Source of the DNA: Elusimicrobiota bacterium
GTDB taxonomy: Bacteria; Elusimicrobiota; Elusimicrobia; FEN-1173
Reading direction: 5' to 3'
DNA length: 64,000 nucleotides
NCBI GenBank assembly: GCA_016714745.1
Contig: JADKCG010000017.1
Coordinates: 54,019 to 118,018, forward strand
The notes beneath the pieces are model-generated. The model was not told where the DNA came from. It searched no databases and saw nothing but the letters and a program-made list of their open reading frames with translations. A program made the translations under genes and the position numbers. The stretch's first letter is position 1. Every line of letters starts with the position of its first letter. Of this stretch, positions 17,513 through 25,485 are shown piece by piece.

Positions 17513-19207
17513 ATGAAAGTCATTATCGTTGGCGGAGTGGCGGGCGGGGCGTCTTGTGCGGCGCGACTGCGGCGGCTGGATGAGGGAGCCCAGATCACTA
17601 TTTTTGAACGGGACGAGAACGTTTCGTTTTCCAACTGCAGCCTGCCTTATTACCTGAGCGGCGTGGTTGAAAAATCGGAGACCCTGGTGATGATGTCCCC
17701 GAAGAAATTTCTGACCCAGTACAATATCCATGTTCGCACCATGTCGGAAGTAACGGCGATCAACCGGAAATCGAAAACCTTGACGGTTCTGGACCGAACC
17801 AAAAACACCACCTACGAGGAATCTTACGATAAGCTGGTTCTCTCCCCGGGTGCCGCCGCCATCGTTCCGCCCATTCCCGGTATCGAGTTGGTGAACAAAC
17901 ACGTGGTGCGCAACGTCGGCGATGTGGTCGGCCTGAAGCAAAGCATGACTCCGGCGGCGGGACAGACGGTGGTGGTGATCGGGGGCGGGTTCATCGGCGT
18001 GGAAGTCGCGGAAAACCTTCGAGAGGCGGGATATGCGGTGACGTTGGTGGAAGCGATGCCGCAAATCCTTCGAATCTACGATGCCGACATGGTTCAACTC
18101 TTGCATAAAGCACTGGATGATCACGGCATTGAACTCGTGCTGAGCGATAAAGTCGCGTCGTTCGAGAAAAACACGGTGGTGCTTGGGTCAGGCCGTAAGA
18201 TCAAGGCGGATGGCGTGGTCATGGCCATTGGCGTGACTCCGGAAACCCGACTGGCGAAAGCGGCCGGGTTGACCCTTGGGGCCACCGGCGCCATTGCTGT
18301 GGATGCCGAATGCCGGACGAATGATCCGGACATCTATGCCATCGGCGACGCGATTGAAGTGGATCATGCCTACCTCAAAGAAAAGTTTAAAATAGCGTTG
18401 GCCTGGCCAGCCCAGATCCAGGCGCGCGGCGTGGCGAACCGCATCAAGGGCTTGCCTTTCACGAATCCCTCCTATATCGCCAGCTCCTGCATCAAGGTCT
18501 TTGAATACAACGCGGCATCCACCGGCCTAACCGAAGAGCAGATCAAGCAAATGAAATCGCCTCTCAGTTATGATGTCGCGCTTGTTTCGCCGCAAGACAT
18601 TGTCGGAATCATGCCGGGCTCCACCCCGGTTTTTCTGAAGGTGATCTTTGAGAAGCCAAGCGGCCGTCTTCTGGGTGCGCAGGCCATCAGCAAAGGCGCG
18701 GCCGATAAGCGGATCGACGTGATCGCAACGGCCATTCATTTCAAAGCTACCATTCGGGATCTCGTGGATCTTGAGCTGTGCTACGCCCCTCCATTTTCGA
18801 CAGCAAAGGATGTGGCGAACTTTGCGGGCTATGTCGGTCAGAATCTGCTGGACGGCACATTCAAACAGGTATTGCCTTCGGAATTGCGGTCGTTGGTTGC
18901 CAGCGGGTCCTATATTCTGGATGTCCGCGAAGCGTCTGAGGTTGGGGCGGGTGTCGTTAGGGGATCAAAGAATATACCCTTGAGCCAGCTTCGCGGGCGG
19001 GTGTCGGAAATTCCGAAGGATCGGCCTGTTTACGCTTATTGCCGAAGTGGACAGCGCAGTTATAATGCCGTGCTGGCCTTGCAGAATCTGGGCTATACCC
19101 AGGTTTTTAATTTGGCAGGCGGCTACATGTTCTTCTCGTTTAACGAATATATGCAGGACCGGCTTGCGAAGAGGGAATCGGTACTCACCGGCTATAACTT
19201 TAAGTAA
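17513..19207 (+). CDS. CoA-disulfide reductase/NADH oxidase-like flavoprotein fused to rhodanese
   Basis: 564 residues. The N-terminal GGVAGGASCAARLRRL FAD-binding motif is followed by the active-site Cys 42 in SNCSLPYY, as in CoA-disulfide and polysulfide reductases. A second dinucleotide motif (VVVIGGGFIGVEVAENL) binds NAD(P)H. After the dimerisation domain, a C-terminal rhodanese domain carries Cys 510 in YCRSGQRS. Fusions of this type transfer sulfane sulfur or reduce CoA disulfide or persulfide with NAD(P)H in the cytoplasm. The ATG has GGGGGAAGGGG upstream. The gene stands alone. Confidence 0.92.
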   Translation: MKVIIVGGVAGGASCAARLRRLDEGAQITIFERDENVSFSNCSLPYYLSGVVEKSETLVMMSPKKFLTQYNIHVRTMSEVTAINRKSKTLTVLDRTKNTTYEESYDKLVLSPGAAAIVPPIPGIELVNKHVVRNVGDVVGLKQSMTPAAGQTVVVIGGGFIGVEVAENLREAGYAVTLVEAMPQILRIYDADMVQLLHKALDDHGIELVLSDKVASFEKNTVVLGSGRKIKADGVVMAIGVTPETRLAKAAGLTLGATGAIAVDAECRTNDPDIYAIGDAIEVDHAYLKEKFKIALAWPAQIQARGVANRIKGLPFTNPSYIASSCIKVFEYNAASTGLTEEQIKQMKSPLSYDVALVSPQDIVGIMPGSTPVFLKVIFEKPSGRLLGAQAISKGAADKRIDVIATAIHFKATIRDLVDLELCYAPPFSTAKDVANFAGYVGQNLLDGTFKQVLPSELRSLVASGSYILDVREASEVGAGVVRGSKNIPLSQLRGRVSEIPKDRPVYAYCRSGQRSYNAVLALQNLGYTQVFNLAGGYMFFSFNEYMQDRLAKRESVLTGYNFK

Positions 19208-19284
19208 GAGTCAGCACTTTTTTGTATTGAGCGGTTCGGGAACGACGAAGGATCGGGTCGGCAATAACTTAAAAGGAGAGCGCC

Positions 19285-19425
19285 ATGGAGCGTTTTTCGT
19301 TCGTTTTAACGACCTTCTCCAAATTGTTGGGTTGGCCGCTGTCTGTCTTGTCTCACCAGCCATGGGTCAGGCCAGTCTCCCGGCCACTTCCGAAACGATC
19401 ACGGCGAAGTGGTCTATTAGCCTGA
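19285..19425 (+). CDS. Possible small ORF (46 aa), uncertain
   Basis: An AAGGAG (19273-19278) sits 6 bases before the ATG. The 46-residue frame starts hydrophobic (MERFSFVLTTFSKLLGWPLS) and ends strongly basic. A one-base shift near codon 16 would instead give a signal-peptide-like GLAAVCLVSPAMGQA, so an indel is possible. A rho-independent terminator follows at 19449. I cannot assign a function; the segment may instead be a non-coding RNA. Confidence 0.3.
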   Translation: MERFSFVLTTFSKLLGWPLSVLSHQPWVRPVSRPLPKRSRRSGLLA

Positions 19426-19448
19426 AATTTTCAGCAGAGCCCACCTCT

Positions 19449-19471
19449 CCGACAATGTCGGCTTTTTTTTT
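19449..19471 (+). terminator. Rho-independent terminator
   Basis: CCGACAATGTCGG forms a compact 5-bp stem and 3-base loop, followed by C and nine T (19463-19471). It closes the short transcript that starts upstream of the 46-codon ORF. Confidence 0.75.
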
Positions 19472-19738
19472 GTTCATAGAATCCCAGCCTTTTTTGAGTA
19501 AAAATAGGCCCCTCCTGACCCCGCTGATTCAACCGGGTTGAACTGCAACACCGTTGTTTTTTGTCGACGGCCATAACACCTCAAGAAACCCCCGGAACTT
19601 CTCCCTCCACACACCAGACAGCGATAATCGCAATACCGTCCGATGTCCTACTCTTCCTACAACCCGGATTTTTCATTGGGTCTTTTTAAAATGAGCCACT
19701 GGCTAGGGAGGGAAAGAATCTATTGACAGAGGTGTAAG

Positions 19739-20050
19739 ATGGGAGATCCAACAGGACAGTCTGTCGTAACGGACAAAAAGTTGCAGGGAACGGAGGGGCT
19801 CCCGTGGGTATTTTTGGACAAACTCGTGACGGTGTGGGCCGGTCTGCGGCTGATAAAAGAGGTGCTGGACCGGATGGTGATGAAAGAGGTTTCGGTTGGG
19901 AATGGGATTCCTCAACCCCAATCGAATCGGGGCTACAATCCGGTGGTGATGATGGAGCTTTTTTTCTGGTTCAACAGAAAAATCAAGTTAATCACGCTGG
20001 AAAACAGATACAAGATTGGTTTCATCGCCCCGATATCCAAGCGCTCATAG
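19739..20050 (+). pseudogene. Transposase N-terminal remnant (IS1380-like guess)
   Basis: The first roughly 75 residues (VWAGLRLIKEVLDRMVMKEV, QPQSNRGYNPVVMMELFF) resemble the N-terminus of an IS1380-type DDE transposase. The frame then changes to unrelated residues and stops; no catalytic domain follows. It lies in a 1-kb zone of fragments. No terminal inverted repeats could be delimited, so the family assignment is tentative. Confidence 0.45.
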
Positions 20051-20167
20051 AAGCGAAACGCTTGAGGCGGTAATTTCAAGTCTTACGGTGAAAATTTCGC
20101 CGGGTTGGTGTGGATGTTTGACTGAATAACGGGAAAACGTCGGGAGGTCAACGTCTCTAACCGCTGT

Positions 20168-20225
20168 TCAAGCGGCGTCGGAGAGGCTTTTGCGCAGGAG
20201 GGCGAGGGCGGCGCCGAAGAATGTC
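20168..20225 (-). pseudogene. C-terminal scrap of an ABC-2 permease gene
   Basis: On the minus strand the sequence encodes FFGAALALLRKSLSDAA and a stop, nearly the same as the end of the permease at 27551 (FFASALALLRKSLSASA). The nucleotide identity covers about 60 bases and breaks off abruptly on the left of the coding piece. It is a leftover of a second transporter copy or a recombination scar. Confidence 0.6.
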
Positions 20226-20332
20226 CTGGTTTATGGACCCTAATTTGAATGGGAACTCGCTGGGGGGGGTGAATTTTATGGGCAAGGTTTGAGAAAGAAA
20301 TTTCCGCGCAAAGTTATCAAGCCTCAGAACTG

Positions 20333-20342
20333 ATTTGCAAAT
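20333..20342. promoter_or_regulatory. Palindrome in the fur-like gene promoter
   Basis: ATTTGCAAAT is a perfect 10-bp palindrome, and the TTTGCA half repeats 11 bases downstream (TTTGCAT). The motif sits about 30 bases before the regulator start, in an AT-rich stretch. It could be an autoregulatory operator for the Fur-family protein, but it does not match the classical Fur box closely. Confidence 0.3.
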
Positions 20343-20369
20343 CGTTTGCATATATTATATCGTGGTGTC

Positions 20370-20804
20370 ATGAGGCGGAACGGTTTGGAGTCGGTGTTTG
20401 AGAAAAAGGGTCTCTATTCCACGCGGGAGCGTCGGGGGACACTGAAGGCGCTCGCCGATTACGGGAAGCCTCTCACCGCCAAACAGTTGCACGAGAGGAT
20501 TGGGCGGGGATCGTGCGATTTGGCGACGGTTCATCGAACGCTCACGCATTTTGAAAAAGCGGGGATCGTTCGGGTCATCGCTTTGGACGGCCGTTCTCGT
20601 TGGTTTGAGTTGAAAGATCATTCCGGCCACCACCATCACGTGTTTTGCACATCGTGTGAACGTATCGAGGACGTTCCCATGTGCCGGATTGCCGCCTTTA
20701 CCCGCTACGCCTCTGAAAAGCTGAAATTCAGAATCCACTCACATTCATTGGAATTGTTTGGGTTTTGCCCGAAATGCCAGAAAGCGGGCAAGAGTCCCCG
20801 GTAG
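20370..20804 (+). CDS. Fur-family metalloregulator
   Basis: 144 residues from the ATG at 20370. A winged-helix region (YSTRERRGTLKALADYGKPL, CDLATVHRTLTHFEKAGIVR) is followed by the dimerisation domain with the His-rich metal region (DHSGHHHHVFCTSC) and a second pair in CPKC; the four Cys should bind structural zinc. The recognition helix has the DLATVHRTL pattern of Fur/Zur proteins. It heads a cluster that contains a ZIP transporter and Fe-S ATPases, so zinc or iron responsiveness is plausible; the metal cannot be fixed from sequence. Confidence 0.85.
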   Translation: MRRNGLESVFEKKGLYSTRERRGTLKALADYGKPLTAKQLHERIGRGSCDLATVHRTLTHFEKAGIVRVIALDGRSRWFELKDHSGHHHHVFCTSCERIEDVPMCRIAAFTRYASEKLKFRIHSHSLELFGFCPKCQKAGKSPR

Positions 20805-20926
20805 AAAGAGGGCGCGGGCGTCCATTTTTAAAAAACGAATAACCGAGATTTATCTTCTATCGGCATCGTGGGTTTCGGAGAAGCGGCGTGCTGTTGAAGC
20901 GGTTTGTCATGTAAAGGAGATAGGAC

Positions 20927-21133
20927 ATGCTGAACAGTGGTCCATGGGGACCGAGGGGCCAGGCGAAGGGGAGGGGGATGGGCTCGGGCGTTTGTTCGGG
21001 TGGGGGGCCATCCTGGTTTGGGTCAGGGTGGTTTTGGGGGCGATGTCTCGGGAGGGGCCGGAGATATCGGTGCGGCCGCCGAAGCGGGACTCAGGTCACG
21101 GGCGCCGTTCGACGGGAAGGGAAATCCACATGA
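20927..21133 (+). CDS. Small Gly/Arg-rich protein, DUF5320-like
   Basis: 68 residues with a good ribosome site (AAAGGAGATAG) before the ATG. The start (MLNSGPWGPRGQAKGRGMGS) resembles small Gly-rich DUF5320-type proteins that commonly accompany NifX and Mrp-like genes in anaerobes. The later part becomes Arg/Gly-rich and may be out of frame, because G-run indels occur in the next gene. The stop overlaps the next start. Confidence 0.4.
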   Translation: MLNSGPWGPRGQAKGRGMGSGVCSGGGPSWFGSGWFWGRCLGRGRRYRCGRRSGTQVTGAVRREGKST

Positions 21134-21456
21134 AGATCCTCGTGTCGTCGATGGAACGTTCGTTGAATTCCCCTGTCGATCCGCGTTTCGGGCGGGCGGC
21201 TTGGTTTGTCCTGGTGGACACGGAGACCGGAGAGCATCGGGCTGTGGAAAACAAACAGGGACAAGAGGCCGGTCACGGGGCGGGGATCCTGGGCCGCCCA
21301 GACCGTTTCGTCCCTGGGCGCGAAGGTTCTGTTGACCGGAGAATGGGCCCCAAGGCGTGCGACGCGCTCAAAGCGGCGGGAATCCAGATTTGCACCGGGA
21401 CGGTTGGAACAGTCGGCCAGGCCGTGGAAACGTTCATGGCGTCGCGAGCGGGATGA
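21130..21456 (+). CDS. NifX/dinitrogenase-cofactor-like protein 1, garbled centre
   Basis: 108 residues. The N-terminus (MKILVSSMERSLNSPVDPRF GRAAWFVLVD, read as one chain) and C-terminus (GPKACDALKAAGIQICTGTV) fit the NifX/NifB-C superfamily, which carries Fe-Mo or Fe-S clusters. The middle 17 residues make no family sense. Reading one base off from about 21291 to 21343 restores AAQTVSSLGAKVLLTGEW, so an extra G followed by a missing G compensate each other. The start is fixed by the family motif; the stop overlaps the next ATG (ATGA). Confidence 0.75.
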   Translation: MKILVSSMERSLNSPVDPRFGRAAWFVLVDTETGEHRAVENKQGQEAGHGAGILGRPDRFVPGREGSVDRRMGPKACDALKAAGIQICTGTVGTVGQAVETFMASRAG

Positions 21457-22445
21457 AAAGAAACGAAGGCATGACCATCGCCGTCGCTTCCGGCAAGGGG
21501 GGCACGGGAAAAACGACCGTGGCCGTGAGTTTGGCTTTGACCGCGCCCGGGACCGTCCGGCTCGTGGACTGCGATGTGGAAGAACCCAACGCGCATTTGT
21601 TCCTGAACCCAGTCATCCAACGGACGAACCCGGTTTCGATCCCCGTTCCGGAAATCAACAGGGAGGAATGCCGATCCTGCGGCAGGTGCGCCGAGGCGTG
21701 CCGGTTCGGCGCGTTGGTTCTGTTGCGCGGGCGGCCCCATGTATTCCCGAGCCTTTGCAAAGGGTGCGGGGCCTGCTCGGATGTTTGCGCGAGGGGAGCC
21801 ATAAAGGAAACCGATCGGACGGTGGGGGTTGTGGAGGAAGGGACGGCCGGGGCCGTGGCGTTTGTTCAAGGCAGGATAAACGTGGGAGAAACGGCCACGC
21901 CGCGTGTGATTCGCGCGGCGCGGGAGATGACCTCTTCGGCTCGGTGGACCATCGTGGATTCTCCCCCGGGCGCATCCTGCGCCATGACGGCGGCCGTTCG
22001 AGGGGCGGACATGGCTGTCTTAGTAACGGAACCCACGCCGTTCGGTCTTCATGATCTTGACATCGCGGTGGATTCCGCGCGCAAACTTGGCGTCCCCTGC
22101 GGGATCGTGGTCAACCGACACACGCCCGAAGACCTCCGGATTCGGGATTATTGCGTGAGGCAGAACATCCTCCTTCTTGCGGAAATTCCCGATGACCGCC
22201 GCGCGGCGGAAGCCTATTCGCGCGGGAAGAACGTGGTCGACTCCTTGCCCGGGATGAAAGAGAGGTTTGTCGCGCTATGGAAATCGCTGTCGGCCGCATT
22301 GAAAGGAAACGGGGATTTTTCTTGTGAGGGAGGGAATTCCCTTGCTCAAATCAGCGATGACGCTTTGAACGAACGGACCCTCTTGGGAAAAATACGGACG
22401 GGGGTCTCTTCCGCGCGGAACTCCTTGCCGGGGAGCGTGACGTGA
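21453..22445 (+). CDS. Mrp/MinD-type P-loop ATPase with ferredoxin insert, 1
   Basis: 330 residues. The deviant Walker A (ASGKGGTGKTT) is followed by a 2x[4Fe-4S] insert (CRSCGRCAEAC and CKGCGACSDVC) and the Walker B-like TIVDSPPGASC. Such proteins bind and may deliver Fe-S clusters in the cytoplasm; the precise client is unknown. They often occur in pairs near NifX-like proteins, as here. The start at 21453 overlaps the previous stop; the ATG at 21471 (MTIAVASGKGG) is an equally good start. About 55 poorly conserved residues trail the ATPase core. Confidence 0.88.
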   Translation: MKRNEGMTIAVASGKGGTGKTTVAVSLALTAPGTVRLVDCDVEEPNAHLFLNPVIQRTNPVSIPVPEINREECRSCGRCAEACRFGALVLLRGRPHVFPSLCKGCGACSDVCARGAIKETDRTVGVVEEGTAGAVAFVQGRINVGETATPRVIRAAREMTSSARWTIVDSPPGASCAMTAAVRGADMAVLVTEPTPFGLHDLDIAVDSARKLGVPCGIVVNRHTPEDLRIRDYCVRQNILLLAEIPDDRRAAEAYSRGKNVVDSLPGMKERFVALWKSLSAALKGNGDFSCEGGNSLAQISDDALNERTLLGKIRTGVSSARNSLPGSVT

Positions 22446-23188
22446 AGGCTTTCTTTTGGATTTTGGGAAGCGGTGTTATGATGACCGCCATCGCCCTGGT
22501 GGGGGGCGTGACGTATTTATTAAAGGAAAAGATGTTTGAGCGCCTCGTCCTGCCGTTGGTGGCGTTGGCCGCCGGGAGCCTGATCGGCGGGGCGTTATTC
22601 CACATGCTTCCCTATGCTCTCGGGAGCGGAAGTCTGGCGGTTTCAACGGTTTTTCTATGGACGGCGGTTGGCTTCACCGTTTTCTTCGCCATGGAACAAT
22701 TTATCCACCATCACCATTGCCATCTGGGGGCTTCGGACTGCCGCAAACCCACGGCACCTTTGCTCCTCATCGGGGACGGGGTGCATAATTTTTTGGGGGG
22801 TCTGGCGGTGGCCGGTGCTTTCCTATTGGATATCCGGGTGGGGATCGTGGCCTGGCTGGCGGCCGCCGCCCACGAGATTCCTCAAGAGCTGGGGGATTTC
22901 GCCGCGCTGTATCACTCCGGCCTAACGAAGAAGCGCGCCCTGACCCTGAATCTATTCTCCGCGATGGCTTTCCCCTTGGGGGGAATGGCCGCCTTCGTTA
23001 TGTCCTTCAAGTTCAATACGGATTTCCTGATCGCTTTCGCGGCTGGGAACTTTCTTTACATCGGCGCGTCCGATTTGGTTCCCGAGGTCAACCGGGCCCG
23101 AACGGCCAAGGAGAATATCATTCACTTCCTGGCTTTCGCGGGCGGAATGGGTTTTTTGGCTCTGATTCATGAAATTTTTAAGACATAA
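22442..23188 (+). CDS. ZIP-family divalent metal transporter
   Basis: 248 residues from a GTG overlapping the previous stop. Seven to eight hydrophobic segments are visible. The transport-site motifs are intact: DGVHNFLGGLAVAGA and AAHEIPQELGDFAALYHSG, which supply the His, Asn, Glu and Asp ligands of ZIP proteins. A His-rich cytoplasmic loop (IHHHHCH) lies near residue 88. It should import zinc or iron across the inner membrane and fits a Fur-controlled metal cluster. Confidence 0.92.
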   Translation: MKAFFWILGSGVMMTAIALVGGVTYLLKEKMFERLVLPLVALAAGSLIGGALFHMLPYALGSGSLAVSTVFLWTAVGFTVFFAMEQFIHHHHCHLGASDCRKPTAPLLLIGDGVHNFLGGLAVAGAFLLDIRVGIVAWLAAAAHEIPQELGDFAALYHSGLTKKRALTLNLFSAMAFPLGGMAAFVMSFKFNTDFLIAFAAGNFLYIGASDLVPEVNRARTAKENIIHFLAFAGGMGFLALIHEIFKT

Positions 23189-23299
23189 ACCGGGTGGGAC
23201 TCGTTGCCCGTCGGCCAGCCCGAGTAGAGCGGTTCGCGGGGGCCGCTTGGAACACCGGACCGCCGGATCGCAGGGGACGTGTCGACGCTAGGAGTCTTT

Positions 23300-24172
23300 T
23301 TGAACGAGATCGTGATATTAAGCGGCAAGGGTGGGACGGGGAAGACCAGTGTGGCGGCGTCTTTCGCTGTCCTGTCGAAACGGGCGGCTCTGGCCGACGC
23401 CGACGTGGACGCCTCCAACCTTTCACTCCTCTTGGATCCCCGCGTGCGTCGGAAAGAGGTTTATCGAGCGGGGCTGGAGGCCGTTGTCCGCCTGGAAGAG
23501 TGCGGGGACTGCGCGGTGTGCGCGGGGGTTTGCCGGTTCAACGCCCTTCGCCCGTCGGACACACACACCCGTCCCGCGTTCCAGGTGGACTCTTTCCTGT
23601 GCGAGGGGTGCGGACGGTGCGTTCCGATGTGTCCCCGGGGGATCATTGAAATGAGGGAACGGACGGTGGGGGAATGGATGGAGTCCGACACCCGGGCCGG
23701 GCCGCTGGTCCACGCGCGGTTGGAACCGGCGGGGGAGAATTCCGGCAAGCTGGCGTCCCTGGTCAAGCGGGAAGCCCGTCGCGTAGCGGCGGAGCGGGGT
23801 CTTGGCCTGCTTTTGGTCGACGGGCCGCCGGGCGTCGGGTGCTCGGCCATCGCGGCTTTATCTGGAGCGTCGTTGGTTCTATTCGTGGCGGAGCCCACCG
23901 TGTCCGGTTTGCATGATTTCGAGCGCGCGGCGGACCTGGCGCGCCACTTCACTGTCCCGGCGGCTCTCTGCGTGAACAAGTGGGATATTCACCCGGTCGC
24001 GGCGGATTCTCTCGAAGCGAAAGCGCGAAAAATGAATGTCCGTCCTTTGCAACGGGTGCGTTATGACCCGTCCGTCGTGTCCGCCCAGCGTCGGGGGAAG
24101 ACGGTTGTGGAGGAAGACTCCGCGGCGGCCCAAGACGTTCGGGACCTGTGGCGGGAAGTGACGGCGGCGTGA
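23300..24172 (+). CDS. Mrp/MinD-type P-loop ATPase with ferredoxin insert, 2
   Basis: 290 residues from the TTG at 23300, which has AGGAG 5 bases upstream; the family-typical N-terminus NEIVILSGKGGTGKTS follows at once. Two four-Cys clusters (CGDCAVCAGVC and CEGCGRCVPMC) lie between residues 70 and 110. LLVDGPPGVGCSA is the switch II/Walker B block. A paralogue of the ATPase at 21453 in the same cluster; the two may act as a heterodimer, an inference from pairing only. The last codons (QDVRDLWREV) recur as a remnant at 52934-52987. Confidence 0.88.
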   Translation: MNEIVILSGKGGTGKTSVAASFAVLSKRAALADADVDASNLSLLLDPRVRRKEVYRAGLEAVVRLEECGDCAVCAGVCRFNALRPSDTHTRPAFQVDSFLCEGCGRCVPMCPRGIIEMRERTVGEWMESDTRAGPLVHARLEPAGENSGKLASLVKREARRVAAERGLGLLLVDGPPGVGCSAIAALSGASLVLFVAEPTVSGLHDFERAADLARHFTVPAALCVNKWDIHPVAADSLEAKARKMNVRPLQRVRYDPSVVSAQRRGKTVVEEDSAAAQDVRDLWREVTAA

Positions 24173-25485
24173 GGGCCCATCCTTTGAAGAAAGAATGTTC
24201 GAAGAACGAACACGAACGGGACTGTTTAGAGGCCGGCGGACGGACAACGCGTTCCCCCTGTGGGCCCCCGGTCAAGATCGTGGTGGACGAGAACATTCCC
24301 CACGCGGCCGAGGCGTTCGGCGCGCTGAGAACAGTCCAGGCTGTTCCCGCCGAATCGATATCGCCCGGGCTGATCCGGGATGCCGATGCCCTGGTGGTCC
24401 GATCCGTCACGCCCGTGTCTCGGTCCCTTTTGGAGGGGAGCCGAATTCGGTTCGTCGCCTCGGCCACAACCGGGTTCGATCACATGGACGTGGACTATTT
24501 GAATTCGCGGGGGATTGCGTTCGCCGCGGCTCCTGGGTGTAACGCGGAATCCGTGGCGGATTATGTTATGGCCGCGCTTCTGGCGCTTCATCGGCGGAAA
24601 AAAGTTCAACTGGATCGCGCGCTGGTCGGGATTGTGGGCTCCGGACGCATCGGTGGCCGGGTCGCTCAACGATTGGAGGGGTTGGGGGTCAAAACACTTT
24701 TGAACGATCCCCCGTTGGCGCGACAAACGCCGGATAGCCGATTTCGCCCGCTGGACGACCTCATGGCGTGCGACATTGTGACCTTGCACACGCCTTTAAC
24801 CCAAAAAAATCAGTGGACCGACCCATCCTGTCCACAGGGGCCGGCCCATTCTGTTCAGCCTGGAATCGATGGTCGACCCGTGCCAGCCGGGGAATCCCGG
24901 TTAACACAAGGCGATGTGGACGCGACGTTTCATCTTTTTGATGAAAACCGGATTGCCCGGATGAAGTCGGGGAGCGTGCTGATCAATACCGCTCGCGGGG
25001 GTGTGGTGGATACGTTCGCTCTGAAGAAAGCTCTTCAGTCCGGGCGATTGGCGGGAGCCGTGCTGGACGTTTGGGAAGGTGAGCCGACTGTTGATGCGGA
25101 ATTGTTGGCGTTGGTTGATTTGGGAACGCCTCATATCGCCGGGCTTTCATGGGACGGACGAGTGAATGGAACGGTGATGGCCTACGACGCCTTGCGGCGG
25201 CATTTCGGGGTCCCACCGGGGTGGACGCGGCCAACCCATTCGCCGGTGGTGGTGCGTCCACAGCCGTGTGGCGACGATTTATTTGGCCTGCTGGAGAACG
25301 TTGTTCGGGGGGTTTACGATATTGAAAAGGACGATAGAGAATTTAGGGCGAAGACGGGATCGTTTAACGCTTTAAGGGATGATTATTTTAAGCGACGCGA
25401 TTTTAGCGCCGTGACGGTCGTTGAAGCGGATGCAAAGTTGAAGAAAAAATGGATGTCCATTGGGTTTCAAGGAGAGAAATCATGA
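24169..25485 (+). CDS. PdxB/SerA-like 2-hydroxyacid dehydrogenase with in-frame insertion
   Basis: About 438 residues from a GTG overlapping the previous stop (GTGA). Conserved sequence starts at VKIVVDENIPHA, roughly 36 residues in. The NAD-binding motif is GIVGSGRIGGRVAQRLEGLG; ADALVVRSVTPV and AGLSWDGRVNG are typical of erythronate-4-phosphate dehydrogenases (PdxB), which make pyridoxal phosphate precursors. Compared with its paralogue at 52984 it has about 35 extra residues after DIVTLHTPL, encoded by a dispersed repeat, and an unrelated N-terminal extension. The insertion lies between the nucleotide-binding and substrate parts, so activity is uncertain. Confidence 0.8.
   Translation: MRAHPLKKECSKNEHERDCLEAGGRTTRSPCGPPVKIVVDENIPHAAEAFGALRTVQAVPAESISPGLIRDADALVVRSVTPVSRSLLEGSRIRFVASATTGFDHMDVDYLNSRGIAFAAAPGCNAESVADYVMAALLALHRRKKVQLDRALVGIVGSGRIGGRVAQRLEGLGVKTLLNDPPLARQTPDSRFRPLDDLMACDIVTLHTPLTQKNQWTDPSCPQGPAHSVQPGIDGRPVPAGESRLTQGDVDATFHLFDENRIARMKSGSVLINTARGGVVDTFALKKALQSGRLAGAVLDVWEGEPTVDAELLALVDLGTPHIAGLSWDGRVNGTVMAYDALRRHFGVPPGWTRPTHSPVVVRPQPCGDDLFGLLENVVRGVYDIEKDDREFRAKTGSFNALRDDYFKRRDFSAVTVVEADAKLKKKWMSIGFQGEKS
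24802..24906 (+). repeat. Dispersed repeat inserted in frame in a coding gene
   Basis: Roughly 105 bp with no counterpart in the paralogue. Its core (24848-24904) matches repeats at 39991-40047 and 52816-52870 when those are reverse-complemented: shared blocks ATTCTGTTC, GTGCCAGCCGGGG and AATCCCGGTTAA. The end forms an inverted repeat (CCGGGGAATCCCGG). The insert keeps the frame and has no stop. Confidence 0.8.
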
